Notes: a model not told the origin generated them from the sequence alone. A stretch of 21,610 nucleotides of DNA from JBBDMU01 sp040878115 (GCA_040878115.1 JBBDMV010000087.1:1-21610), one strand, 5' to 3'. Positions 1-7,287 are shown, counted from the first letter of the stretch. Program-made: numbers and translations.

Positions 1-111
1 GGCCATGATTAAAAAATCAACAGTCCATCATACTAATCAAATAAATCACAGTTCTTACCTGTGTACGTTTAAAGACCTGAGCATCCATATCACCAGGAGA
101 TCATTCTTACA

Positions 112-162
112 CCGGCCCGACTGAGTGCAAGTTCGGTAAGCGCAGACGCTTGCCGGAGCGGG
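112..162. repeat. Dispersed palindromic repeat (REP-like), copy 1
   Basis: Lies in the non-coding stretch 1-332. It begins CCGGCCC, continues GTGCAAGTTCG, and contains a hairpin with arms CGGTAAGCG and CGCTTGCCG (one G-T pair) around the loop CAGA, then ends GCGGG. It aligns without gaps to 12812-12862 (about 44 of 51 bases equal by eye), and its hairpin matches those at 4249-4288 and 4448-4486. A short hairpin follows (GCCGC 166-170, GCGGC 178-182). I see nothing else in 1-332 apart from AT-rich DNA before the peptidase gene; no promoter there is convincing. Confidence 0.75.
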
Positions 163-332
163 CTTGCCGCCAGTCTTGCGGCTGTCTTTTCCACACGTTT
201 CACGGAGCATTTGACTTCATTTCAGACATCGCGATGAAGATTTGGAAGTAATTTATACTTACCTTTACCCAAAATATTTTATTTAACAAAATATTGTAAA
301 TCGGGCTATCCCCAACAATATATATTGCAATC

Positions 333-2288
333 ATGAACAAAATCCATTATCTGAAAGAAGGGCTCTTTTTCTTTGTCTTATCTTTTGCCCTTTATAATTG
401 TTCGCCTTCAGCCGAAATAACAAAGAGCGTAACAGACATTGAAAGGCCCATTCCCTACCCAATAGATATACCGGATCGATTTACCGAAGCTGTTGAAAGC
501 GCGACAAGATCAGAAACCGGGGCACCGGGGAGAAACTATTGGCAGCAATTTGCTGAATACACTATTTACGCAAGCCTGCATCCTGATGAAAAGCATCTGG
601 AGAGTATCGTGAATATCGTTTATCATAATAATTCACCTGATACTTTGAACTATCTGCATCTTGACCTGATCCAAAATCATCACACTGAGGGAATTGAAAG
701 AAACAGGGCCGCTGAGGTTACCGGTGGCATGAACCTGGTCAAGGTAGAGGTGGATGGCGATACGCTTGAAGAATCGTACATGGGCGATTCACGCTACATA
801 GTAACAGGAACACGGCTTATTCTGATGCCGACCGAACCTATGGTCCCTGGTGAAAAAAAACAAATTTCGATAGAGTATAATTTTGACATACCCCAGTCCG
901 GGGCCGGGGGACGTATGGGATATGACGGCGACAACCTGTTTTACCTTGGTTATTGGTATCCGCAAATGACCGTTTATGATGATGTAGTAGGGTGGCATCC
1001 AGATCAGTATCTGGGTTTGGCCGAATTTTATCATGGGTTTTCCAACTATGAATACCATGTTGATGTACCGTCTGACTGGGTTGTTATGGGTACCGGCGAA
1101 TTTTTGAACCCCGGGGATGTTTTGACATCCAGGATCTACGACAGATATCAAGCCTCACAGGAAAGCGACGAAGTAGTAAATATCATCAAACCCGAGGATT
1201 TTGGTTTTGCTACAAGAGCCGACTTGGGTAAAAGGCTTACCTGGAAGTTTCATGCTGAGTCAGTGCGGGATGTAGCTTTTAGCGCCACCCGGGAATCGAT
1301 GTGGGATGGGGCAAGAACCCCGGTTAATGATTTTGAGTATACTCATATCAACACTTTTTACCGTGAATTGGCCCCGCTTTGGGAAGAAGTTACAGCCTAT
1401 CAGCAGCACGCCATCACTTTTCTATCCGAACTGACTGATTTTTCTTACCCCTGGCCGCATATGACGGCCGTAGAAGGTTCAAACATCATTAGTGGCGGTA
1501 TGGAATTTCCGATGATGACTATAATGGGAGATTACAACAATCAGGGAGCGGATCTTTTATATAACGTAACAGCACACGAATTGGCCCATATGTGGGTTCC
1601 GATGATAGTAAGTACTGACGAGCGTCGTTATTCCTGGATGGATGAAGGAAATACCAGCTTCAGTACTAACGAAGCCAGGATGGAATTTCATCCCGGGGAG
1701 GACCATCATGAAGATAGCCGCCAAAGCTATATCCGATGGGCTGAAAGTGATTACGAAGGTGCAATGATGCGACGGTCGGATTTTCATAAAAATCGGGCGG
1801 CTTTCAGTGTGGCTTCTTATTCAAAACCGGCCAGCGTACTGGCTGCTCTTCGTGGTGTGTTGGGCGAAGAGGTATTTTACGAGGCTTATCAGACTTTCAT
1901 TAACGATTGGGCATTCAAGCATGCCTATCCATGGGATATGTTCCGCACGTTTGAAACGGTCAGCGGTAAAGACCTTGAATGGTTCTGGAGAAGCTGGTAT
2001 TACGAAACATGGACTTTGGACCAGGCAATTACCGATGTGCGGGAGAATGGTGCTTTAACAGAGATTATTGTAGAAGATTTAGGTGAACTTCCTATGCCGG
2101 TTAACTTAACCATAACTCTTACCGATGGTGAAACGGTTGAGCACAGCATCCCGGTCGATATCTGGCTCAAAGGATTTCGCGTGGCATCTCTTTCTATTGA
2201 TGAAAAGGATATTCAGCGTGTTGAAATAGATGCCCGGCGAAACTTTCCTGATGTGGACCTATCAAATAACATTTGGGAAAAAGAGTAG
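333..2288 (+). CDS. M1-family metallopeptidase, predicted lipoprotein
   Basis: Zinc-dependent peptidase of the M1 (aminopeptidase N-like, gluzincin) clan, 651 residues. The zinc site is H415-E416-L-A-H419 followed 19 residues later by E438 (HEXXH-X18-E), and the exopeptidase-type motif GGMEF (388-392) stands at the place of the classical GAMEN loop, about 24 residues before the zinc motif. The N-terminus has a hydrophobic stretch ending in Y-N-C-S near residue 23, which looks like a loose lipobox, so the protein is probably anchored to a membrane on the periplasmic or outer side. The C-terminal part (about 570-650) looks like a beta-rich domain. The start is the first ATG after an AT-rich leader with no Shine-Dalgarno sequence, as is normal in Bacteroidota. 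It stands alone; 84 bases separate it from the next gene. Substrate is unknown. The family call is firm; lipoprotein status is likely but the lipobox is not canonical. Confidence 0.93.
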   Translation: MNKIHYLKEGLFFFVLSFALYNCSPSAEITKSVTDIERPIPYPIDIPDRFTEAVESATRSETGAPGRNYWQQFAEYTIYASLHPDEKHLESIVNIVYHNNSPDTLNYLHLDLIQNHHTEGIERNRAAEVTGGMNLVKVEVDGDTLEESYMGDSRYIVTGTRLILMPTEPMVPGEKKQISIEYNFDIPQSGAGGRMGYDGDNLFYLGYWYPQMTVYDDVVGWHPDQYLGLAEFYHGFSNYEYHVDVPSDWVVMGTGEFLNPGDVLTSRIYDRYQASQESDEVVNIIKPEDFGFATRADLGKRLTWKFHAESVRDVAFSATRESMWDGARTPVNDFEYTHINTFYRELAPLWEEVTAYQQHAITFLSELTDFSYPWPHMTAVEGSNIISGGMEFPMMTIMGDYNNQGADLLYNVTAHELAHMWVPMIVSTDERRYSWMDEGNTSFSTNEARMEFHPGEDHHEDSRQSYIRWAESDYEGAMMRRSDFHKNRAAFSVASYSKPASVLAALRGVLGEEVFYEAYQTFINDWAFKHAYPWDMFRTFETVSGKDLEWFWRSWYYETWTLDQAITDVRENGALTEIIVEDLGELPMPVNLTITLTDGETVEHSIPVDIWLKGFRVASLSIDEKDIQRVEIDARRNFPDVDLSNNIWEKE

Positions 2289-2332
2289 TTTGAAATATAC
2301 CCGCGCGTAGTTATTTAGCACAATCTAATATG

Positions 2333-2342
2333 ATGACGTCAT
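2333..2342. promoter_or_regulatory. 10-base perfect palindrome before the pseudouridine synthase gene
   Basis: ATGACGTCAT is a perfect palindrome 31 bases before the TTG start of the next gene, in an 84-base AT-rich gap. It could be an operator half-site pair for a dimeric regulator, but a palindrome of this length can also occur by chance. No companion site was seen elsewhere in the window. Confidence 0.2.
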
Positions 2343-2372
2343 TTTGATACCACATTTATAATTAATAGATCT

Positions 2373-3188
2373 TTGAAAAGAAGACCTGATAAGACCGGTA
2401 AAAAAAACAGAAGCGAAAAACCTGTAATAACCGGAGAAACTGATGAACTGCGTCTCAACAAGTACATCGCTCATGCCGGGGTGTGTGCCAGAAGGGAAGC
2501 CGATAAGTTGATCACTTCCGGGAAAGTTTCGGTAAATGGTGAAATTGTGGCAGAACTTGGGGTAAAAGTAAAAATAACAGACAAAATTAAGGTTGAAGGT
2601 AAAATGGTGAGCCTTGAGCCATTTGTTTATATACTTTTGAACAAACCCAGCAATACCATTACGACTACCAGCGATGAAAAGGGCCGGCATACTGTAATGG
2701 AGAATATTGAAGAGGCTACAGGTCACCGGGTTTATCCTGTCGGCCGATTGGACAGAAATACTACCGGTGCATTGGTGCTTACAAATGATGGGGATCTCGC
2801 AAATCGCTTAATGCATCCCAGCTATAAGGTCAGGAAGATCTATAAGATTACCACAAAAGGCCCTTTGACTGATGAACAGTTGACGAAGTTGCAAGTGGGT
2901 GTTGAATTAGAAGATGGTTTGGCCACGGCATACCAGGTGAAACGCGAAGCTGACGATCAGCACACATTCTCGCTTACTTTATTTGAAGGAAGAAATCGTC
3001 AGGTCAGACGAATGGTAGAAGCTATCGGTGGAGAAGTTGAAAAACTGGATCGTATGGTATATGCCGGGCTTAACACGAATGGCTTGAGGATGGGACGGTG
3101 GAGGAACTTGAAGAGCAAGGAAATATCTGATCTACGGGTTTTGGTTAAATTGGATGAACCTAAAAGTACAAAAAGGACCAAAAAATGA
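2373..3188 (+). CDS. rluB: Pseudouridine synthase, RluB/RsuA family
   Basis: Converts a specific uridine in ribosomal RNA to pseudouridine in the cytoplasm. About 271 residues. A basic N-terminal tail (1-25) is followed by an S4 RNA-binding domain (about 27-90, with LNKYIAHAGVCARREADKLI) and the catalytic domain, with the nucleophilic aspartate D127 in the motif GRLDRNTTGAL and the family motif GRNRQVRRM near residue 210. The start is a TTG: an in-frame TGA lies at 2334-2336, no ATG or GTG occurs between it and the S4 domain, and the next Met would delete the S4 domain. It overlaps the following hydrolase gene by four bases (ATGA), which points to co-transcription and coupled translation. Whether the target is 23S (RluB-like) or 16S rRNA (RsuA-like) cannot be read from the sequence; RluB is the commoner assignment in this phylum. 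Confidence 0.92.
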   Translation: MKRRPDKTGKKNRSEKPVITGETDELRLNKYIAHAGVCARREADKLITSGKVSVNGEIVAELGVKVKITDKIKVEGKMVSLEPFVYILLNKPSNTITTTSDEKGRHTVMENIEEATGHRVYPVGRLDRNTTGALVLTNDGDLANRLMHPSYKVRKIYKITTKGPLTDEQLTKLQVGVELEDGLATAYQVKREADDQHTFSLTLFEGRNRQVRRMVEAIGGEVEKLDRMVYAGLNTNGLRMGRWRNLKSKEISDLRVLVKLDEPKSTKRTKK

Positions 3189-4048
3189 GCAAAAGTGACG
3201 TAAAAAAGGTTAGCGGTTCTATTCGGTCCTCAGAGGGTTTACCTATTCGTTATGATTTGTATTATCCGCATCCTGCACCAGAGGTCCTGAACCCTGTTTT
3301 ATTTGTTCATGGATTTAAGGGATTCAAAAACTGGGGGCCTTTTCCGGAAGCCTGCGCGGAACTGGCAACCGGAAATCTTGCCGTTATCGCGTTTAACCAG
3401 TCGCTTGGCGGAGTCGGTGAAGGTTTAACGGATTTCGACCGGCTGGACCTCTTTCAGAGGCAAACCTTATCGCAAGATCAGGAAGATATAACGGCTATTT
3501 TAAAAGCCATTCGTGAAAAAACGATTACGGCTTCGAATATCAGGCTCAATCCTGACAATGTGGCTATAATAGGGCATTCAAGAGGAGGGCATACGGCAGT
3601 GGCGGCAGCGGCTGAACAGGATGCAATCGTAAAGCTGGTCACTTGGGCGGCCGTATCAAATTATAAAAGCTTTCTCAGTAAAGATATGATCAATGACTGG
3701 GAAGAGAAAGGATATACAGAAATGAATAATGCCCGCACAGGCCAAACTATGCGGATTGACCGCCTGGTTTATGATGATTTTTTAGCAAACACCGATAAGC
3801 TTTTAGCTTCTGAAAGGGTAAAGGGCCTTTACATACCCTGTTGTTTCATCCATGGCCGCGATGATGAGGCTGTGTCGGTGAAATGTGTGACTGAACTTTA
3901 TAACAATTGCCCGTCTCCTGAAAAAAAACAAGTTATAATTGATCACACCGGACATACCTTTGGCGCATCCCACCCCTTTGAAACCGATGATTTCCCACCG
4001 AAGTTTCAGGAACTATTGGGTTATACCAAAGACTGGCTCATGGATTGA
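3185..4048 (+). CDS. Alpha/beta hydrolase, dienelactone-hydrolase/esterase-like
   Basis: Cytoplasmic serine hydrolase of the alpha/beta fold, 287 residues with no signal peptide. Visible landmarks are the oxyanion-hole region HGFKGFKNWG (about 43-52), the nucleophile elbow G-H-S132-R-G-G, a late-strand acid in HGRDDEAV, and the catalytic histidine region DHTGHTFGASHPF near the C-terminus, all in the right order for a Ser-Asp-His triad. The start codon overlaps the stop of the pseudouridine synthase gene by four bases, so the pair is probably one transcription unit, although no functional link between them is known to me. The substrate cannot be predicted; small esters or peptides are possible. 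Downstream there is no clear terminator, only the palindrome CCCAGCTTGCTGGG (4078-4091) and then a repeat island. Confidence 0.88.
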   Translation: MSKSDVKKVSGSIRSSEGLPIRYDLYYPHPAPEVLNPVLFVHGFKGFKNWGPFPEACAELATGNLAVIAFNQSLGGVGEGLTDFDRLDLFQRQTLSQDQEDITAILKAIREKTITASNIRLNPDNVAIIGHSRGGHTAVAAAAEQDAIVKLVTWAAVSNYKSFLSKDMINDWEEKGYTEMNNARTGQTMRIDRLVYDDFLANTDKLLASERVKGLYIPCCFIHGRDDEAVSVKCVTELYNNCPSPEKKQVIIDHTGHTFGASHPFETDDFPPKFQELLGYTKDWLMD

Positions 4049-4077
4049 TTGCTTTCATAAGCTGATTTGAGTACCAA

Positions 4078-4091
4078 CCCAGCTTGCTGGG
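4078..4091. repeat. Short perfect palindrome at the edge of the repeat island
   Basis: CCCAGCTTGCTGGG is a perfect 14-base palindrome, 30 bases after the hydrolase stop codon, and is followed directly by AGCGGGG, the same ending as the repeat units further along. It may be the remnant of another REP-like copy or act as the 3' end hairpin of the hydrolase mRNA. There is no T-run, so it is not a typical intrinsic terminator. Confidence 0.35.
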
Positions 4092-4102
4092 AGCGGGGCA
4101 GG

Positions 4103-4288
4103 CAGAAGCTTCGTTAAGCGTCTGCGCTTAACGGAAGAACAACGCCCGGGGCGGGTGAGGTAAACCACAGCGGCACGAGAAGTAGACAGCCGCCTGATTG
4201 GCCACGGCTGTTGGTACACAGGATGTGTTGGAAGGTCCGGGGCCCCGGGTGCAATTTCGGCAAGCGTGGACGCTTGCCGGAAGCGGGG
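4103..4288. repeat. Tandem repeat unit 1, with two inverted REP-like hairpins
   Basis: First of two nearly identical 186-base units in the gene-free stretch 4049-4568. Near its left end is hairpin A (arms CGTTAAGCG and CGCTTAACG, loop TCTG, about 4112-4133). Near its right end is hairpin B (arms CGGCAAGCG and CGCTTGCCG, loop TGGA, about 4258-4279). Read on the opposite strand, B becomes GCTTCC-GGCAAGCG-TCCA-CGCTTGCC, which lines up with A (GCTTC-GTTAAGCG-TCTG-CGCTTAAC), so A and B are inverted copies of one element with paired stem changes. Between them lie GC-rich inverted repeats (CGCCC/GGGCG; AGCCG/CGGCT). Copy 2 starts 198 bases later. Confidence 0.85.
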
Positions 4289-4300
4289 AGTGTTGGAGAG

Positions 4301-4486
4301 CAGAAGCTTCGTTAAGCGTCTGCGCTTAACGGAAGAACAACGCCCGGGGCGGGTGAGGTAAACCACAGCGGCACGAGAAGTAGACAGCCGCCTGATTGGC
4401 CACGGCTGTTGGTACACAGGATGTGTTGGAAGGTCCGGGGCCCACGGGTGCAATTTCGGCAAGCGTGGACGCTTGCCGAAGCGGGG
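4301..4486. repeat. Tandem repeat unit 2
   Basis: Second copy of the unit at 4103-4288. The first 142 or so bases are identical; I see only two single-base indels in the whole unit (an extra A near 4444 and one G fewer near 4479). Twelve bases (4289-4300) separate the copies. Such near-identity in non-coding DNA means a recent duplication or ongoing homogenisation. Because the spacing is a multiple of three, long open frames run across both copies on the minus strand, but they look like by-products. Confidence 0.85.
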
Positions 4487-4489
4487 TTA

Positions 4490-4545
4490 CATCCCCCCCG
4501 CACTGCGTACGGGGGGATGCATGGTTTAAGCCCGTTGGGCTTAAG
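4490..4545. repeat. Double-hairpin repeat, copy 1
   Basis: Two hairpins side by side. The first has the core CCCCGCAC, TGC, GTACGGGG (about 4496-4514), extended outward by further C/G and CAT/ATG pairs. The second is TTAAGCCC, GTT, GGGCTTAA (4526-4544). The same order, with an ATxCAT link, recurs at 14761-14811 with a different second stem. It lies just downstream of the stop codon of the minus-strand SPOR gene and could also shape the 3' end of its mRNA, but no T-run is visible in that direction. Confidence 0.7.
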
Positions 4546-4568
4546 ACGCGCGTGAATATAAGCTGCGT

Positions 4569-5084
4569 TTATTCAACGCGGTCAATCCAGGCTGGGATAT
4601 TAAAATCAGTTACCAGGGCATCTTTTTGCCTTTGTGCCATGGCGCGTGATCCAAAACGACCAAGCCTTATACGAAACCAGATATCACCGGTACTTTCATC
4701 TCCGTACTGAACAACAAAAGCATCATCAAACCCTCGGTCTTTCCAGCGTTTTATACCTTCTTCTGCTACTTTTTCTGATCGCCAGGCTTCAACCTGAAGT
4801 GAATAGCTTCCATTCTCATCAAAAATTATTGGAGAATAATCTTCCTCAACCTGCTCTTCCTCAAGTTTGACTTCTTCTACTTCAGCCTCAGCTTCTTCTT
4901 CCAATTTCTCTTCTTTCTGTTTTGCAGCAAGCTCGGCAGCAGCTTCTTTTTCTTCCTGGACGCTTGCAAGGGAGTCTTGTATAGCAAGTTCTCGTTCTTC
5001 TATTTCCTGCTGAGTTGGCCCGCAAGCCTGAATCATTAAAACGAGGCTCAGAAAAACTACGAGATAGTTAGCATATTTTTTCAT
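4569..5084 (-). CDS. SPOR-domain lipoprotein
   Basis: Predicted lipoprotein with a C-terminal SPOR domain; SPOR domains bind denuded peptidoglycan glycan strands, so the protein probably acts at the cell wall, perhaps near division sites. From the ATG at 5084 it has about 171 residues: a short basic start (MKKYANYL), a hydrophobic core and the lipobox I-Q-A-C21; then a long Glu/Ala/Lys-rich segment (about 25-88) that looks like a coiled coil or stiff spacer reaching into the periplasm; then the SPOR domain (about 95-171) with YSLQVEAW and WFRIRLGRFGSR. An ATG five codons upstream (5099) would add MIPNA; I prefer 5084 because it gives the normal lipoprotein signal start. It is the only minus-strand gene here, divergent from the DUF6580 gene, and flanked downstream by repeats. 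Confidence 0.88.
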   Translation of the reverse strand: MKKYANYLVVFLSLVLMIQACGPTQQEIEERELAIQDSLASVQEEKEAAAELAAKQKEEKLEEEAEAEVEEVKLEEEQVEEDYSPIIFDENGSYSLQVEAWRSEKVAEEGIKRWKDRGFDDAFVVQYGDESTGDIWFRIRLGRFGSRAMAQRQKDALVTDFNIPAWIDRVE

Positions 5085-5191
5085 AGCATTTGGGATCATG
5101 TTAAAATTGGGGTAATTATATTACAGGCTTAAAGTTAAACCATAATGTGATGAAAAGAAATAGCCAATTACAAAGATAAATAAGATGAGCA

Positions 5192-5253
5192 GCCTGGGTA
5201 ATAAAACAGCACCTTGGATTATAAGTCACTTTCTTCTGTGATATTACCCGGGC
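5192..5253 (+). promoter_or_regulatory. Candidate structured 5' leader of the DUF6580 gene
   Basis: A 12-pair stem joins GCCTGGGTAATA (5192-5203) with TATTACCCGGGC (5242-5253), perfect except for one G-T pair. Inside it is a smaller hairpin TCAC (5226-5229) with GTGA (5238-5241). The element ends 53 bases before the ATG at 5307. A closed multi-stem structure in a leader, ahead of a predicted transporter, is the geometry of a riboswitch or other cis-acting RNA, but I could not match it to the TPP, cobalamin or SAM consensus. It may also be the palindromic control region between the divergent genes. Confidence 0.4.
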
Positions 5254-5306
5254 TTTTCCGATATTTGGTACTGTAAATACTCAGGAAATTCATTGCGAGG
5301 TCATAT

Positions 5307-5831
5307 ATGTTTAATACCAGAGTCTTAATTCTGTTTGTCATAGTTTTATTAGCCGCAGCAACAAGATTGCTGCCGCATCCACCGAACTTCACTCCTATTG
5401 CTGCTATAGCCTTGTTTGGGGGAGCCTATTTCTCAGACAAAAGAATGGCTTTTGTACTGCCATTAGCTGTCATGATATTAAGCGATATTTATTTGGGTTA
5501 CCATGGGGTAATCACGTTTGTCTACCTTTGTTTTGCCGTTACGGTATATCTGGGCCTTGGCCTGCGTGGCAAGGTATCCATATTGCCTGTTCTTGGCGGG
5601 GCCATAGGATCTTCCATTTTATTCTTTGTCGTCACTAATTTTGGCGTCTGGCTTACCGGAAGCTGGTATCCTAAATCTGCTGAAGGTTTGATTATGTGCT
5701 ACACGGCTGCTATTCCCTTTTTTCATAATACGCTGGCCGGAACACTGGTCTACAGCACCGTATTGTTCGGTGGATTTGAATTAATGCAGCGAAGGTATCC
5801 CTCATTACGTTACCAGAAGGTAAAAGCTTAA
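5307..5831 (+). CDS. DUF6580-family integral membrane protein (putative transporter component)
   Basis: 174-residue membrane protein with about five hydrophobic segments. The N-terminal stretch TRLLPHPPNFTPIAAIALFG, the middle NFGVW, and the later CYTAAIPFFHNTLAG are hallmarks that I associate with the DUF6580 family, which resembles substrate-binding S components of ECF vitamin transporters. Its role is not established. No ECF ATPase or T-subunit gene is next to it, so if it is an S component it must share a module encoded elsewhere. GAGG six bases before the ATG is one of the few Shine-Dalgarno-like sequences in the window. The leader at 5192-5253 may fold, and a hairpin at 5861-5891 follows the gene, so it is probably a single-gene transcript. 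Substrate is unknown. Confidence 0.82.
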   Translation: MFNTRVLILFVIVLLAAATRLLPHPPNFTPIAAIALFGGAYFSDKRMAFVLPLAVMILSDIYLGYHGVITFVYLCFAVTVYLGLGLRGKVSILPVLGGAIGSSILFFVVTNFGVWLTGSWYPKSAEGLIMCYTAAIPFFHNTLAGTLVYSTVLFGGFELMQRRYPSLRYQKVKA

Positions 5832-5860
5832 GCATCTGTACTTTCTTTAGTTGTGAAAAG

Positions 5861-5891
5861 AAGGCATGTAAGAAAATCCATTATATGCCTT
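5861..5891 (+). terminator. Hairpin after the DUF6580 gene, possible terminator
   Basis: AAGGCATGTAA (5861-5871) pairs with TTATATGCCTT (5881-5891): 11 pairs including one G-T, with a 9-base loop. It is followed by TGTGTTT, a weak U-tract. It lies 30 bases after the stop codon at 5831 and about 50 before the mgtE start. It is plausible as a weak intrinsic terminator or mRNA-stabilising hairpin. Confidence 0.5.
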
Positions 5892-5943
5892 TGTGTTTAA
5901 CTCCTTTCTATTATTGTAATTAAAGCAACCCGGGAGTTCTAAG

Positions 5944-7287
5944 ATGATGAATGAGTTAATAAAACCGGAGATTCTCGAACTTATTGAGAATCAAAGATGG
6001 ACTGAACTTCGTGAATCCATCGAAGATTGGCCCGTACCGGAAGTGGCCGACCTGATGTATGGCCTTGATAAGGCAGACCGGGTATTGTTTTTCCGTATCT
6101 TACCCCGTTTTTTATCTTCCGAACTATTTTCTTATCTGGAACCGGAGTCTCAGAACGAACTCCTTATTGATCTAACCGATGAGGAAACACGCCATCTGCT
6201 GGCGAACCTTCGCCCGGATGACCGTACCGCTTTGCTGGATGAATTACCGGGGCAAGTTACCCAGCTTCTGCTTAACCTGTTAAGTCCACAGGATTTGAAA
6301 GAGGCTCGCCAGCTTCTCGGCTATCCGGAAGAAAGTGTCGGGCGCCTGATGACACCCGACTACGTCGCTGTTCGTGCGAGCTGGACCGTCGGGCAGGCCA
6401 TAAAACACATCCGAAAGATGGGCAAGAAAAGCGAGACCATCAACGTGATCTATGTAACGGACCGGTCGTGGAAACTCATTGACGCGCTGGAGCTCCAGGT
6501 GTTGATCCTCGCTGATCCCGACCAAAAGGTAGAAGGTACCATGGATGATTCATTTGTGTACATATCTGCCTTTGATGACCGAGAGGTTGCCGTGCAAATG
6601 ATGCAGCGTTACGATAAAACGGTCTTACCCGTAGTAGACTCAGAGGGCGTTTTGCTGGGCATTGTTACGGTAGATGATGTTCTGGATGTCGCCGAAGAAG
6701 AGGCCACGGAAGATTTTCATAAAGGTGCTGCCGTTGCCCCTTTAAGAACAAGCTATAAGGATGCTACGATTTTTTCATTATTTAGCAAGCGAATTCCGTG
6801 GCTGATCATTCTGGTGTTTGTGAACCTGATCTCATCAGGAATTATCGAAGCTTTTTCAGAAGTACTTGCCTCTGCCCTCGCATTGGCTTTCTTTATTCCC
6901 TTATTAATTGGTAGTGGTGGAAATACCGGTGCTCAATCGGCTACACTAATGGTCAGGGCGATTGCCACAGGAGATATTCAGCTTTCGCAATGGCTGAGAA
7001 CGGTAGGGAAAGAAGTCTTTGTTGGAATAGCACTGGGAATTATAATGGGGGTAACCAGCTGGTTTTTAGGGTATTTTTGGGGAGGTTGGGAAATTGGGGT
7101 GATTGTAGGTGCTTCTATGGTGGCTATCGTTCTGGTTGCCAATATCATTGGTACTATTCTCCCCTTTGTGCTTACGAAGATAAAAATTGACCCGGCCGTA
7201 GCCAGTAGTCCGCTAATTACCACCATTGTAGATGCCGTTGGTTTATTGATTTATTTCACCACTGCGGGGTTAGTTTTTAGTTTCTAG
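5944..7287 (+). CDS. mgtE: MgtE magnesium channel
   Basis: Inner-membrane Mg2+ channel, 447 residues, close to the family's usual length. The cytosolic MgtE N domain (about 30-130) is a helical repeat; two CBS domains follow (about 133-195 and 197-262, the second with LPVVDSEGVLLGIVTVDDVLDVAEEEATED, here noted in parts only by its typical VTVDDVLDV). CBS and N domains sense cytosolic Mg2+ and close the pore. Five membrane helices occupy about 280-447, with the signatures IPLLIGSGGNTGAQS and DPAVASSPLITT; D430 in TTIVDAVG sits where the pore-lining aspartate (D432 in Thermus) lies. Two ATGs stand in tandem at the start (5944 and 5947). The last codons (F-S-F) and the TAG stop fall inside a long inverted repeat, so the natural C-terminus may have been changed by that element. 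No leader RNA such as an M-box was recognised. Confidence 0.95.
   Translation: MMNELIKPEILELIENQRWTELRESIEDWPVPEVADLMYGLDKADRVLFFRILPRFLSSELFSYLEPESQNELLIDLTDEETRHLLANLRPDDRTALLDELPGQVTQLLLNLLSPQDLKEARQLLGYPEESVGRLMTPDYVAVRASWTVGQAIKHIRKMGKKSETINVIYVTDRSWKLIDALELQVLILADPDQKVEGTMDDSFVYISAFDDREVAVQMMQRYDKTVLPVVDSEGVLLGIVTVDDVLDVAEEEATEDFHKGAAVAPLRTSYKDATIFSLFSKRIPWLIILVFVNLISSGIIEAFSEVLASALALAFFIPLLIGSGGNTGAQSATLMVRAIATGDIQLSQWLRTVGKEVFVGIALGIIMGVTSWFLGYFWGGWEIGVIVGASMVAIVLVANIIGTILPFVLTKIKIDPAVASSPLITTIVDAVGLLIYFTTAGLVFSF

Noticed and set aside
1..6. CAT at 4-6 could be a minus-strand start codon running off the left edge
   Set aside because: Only two codons are visible, so nothing can be supported.
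4055..4462. Long minus-strand open frame (135 codons) across the tandem repeat, encoding two 66-residue repeats
   Set aside because: The frame stays open because the repeat period (198) is a multiple of three and the DNA is GC-rich. The product is rich in Pro, Arg and Ser, has no domain, and several other frames are open over the same bases. The hairpins explain the conservation better.
4103..4486. CRISPR-like array
   Set aside because: There are only two long units with identical insides; there are no short direct repeats with unique spacers and no cas genes.
4396..5084. Plus-strand open frames over the SPOR gene
   Set aside because: They are shadows of the minus-strand gene, which has a signal peptide and a recognisable SPOR domain.
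5192..5306. TPP, cobalamin or SAM riboswitch before the DUF6580 gene
   Set aside because: None of the conserved core sequences I know for these classes is present, so only an unnamed structured leader is reported.
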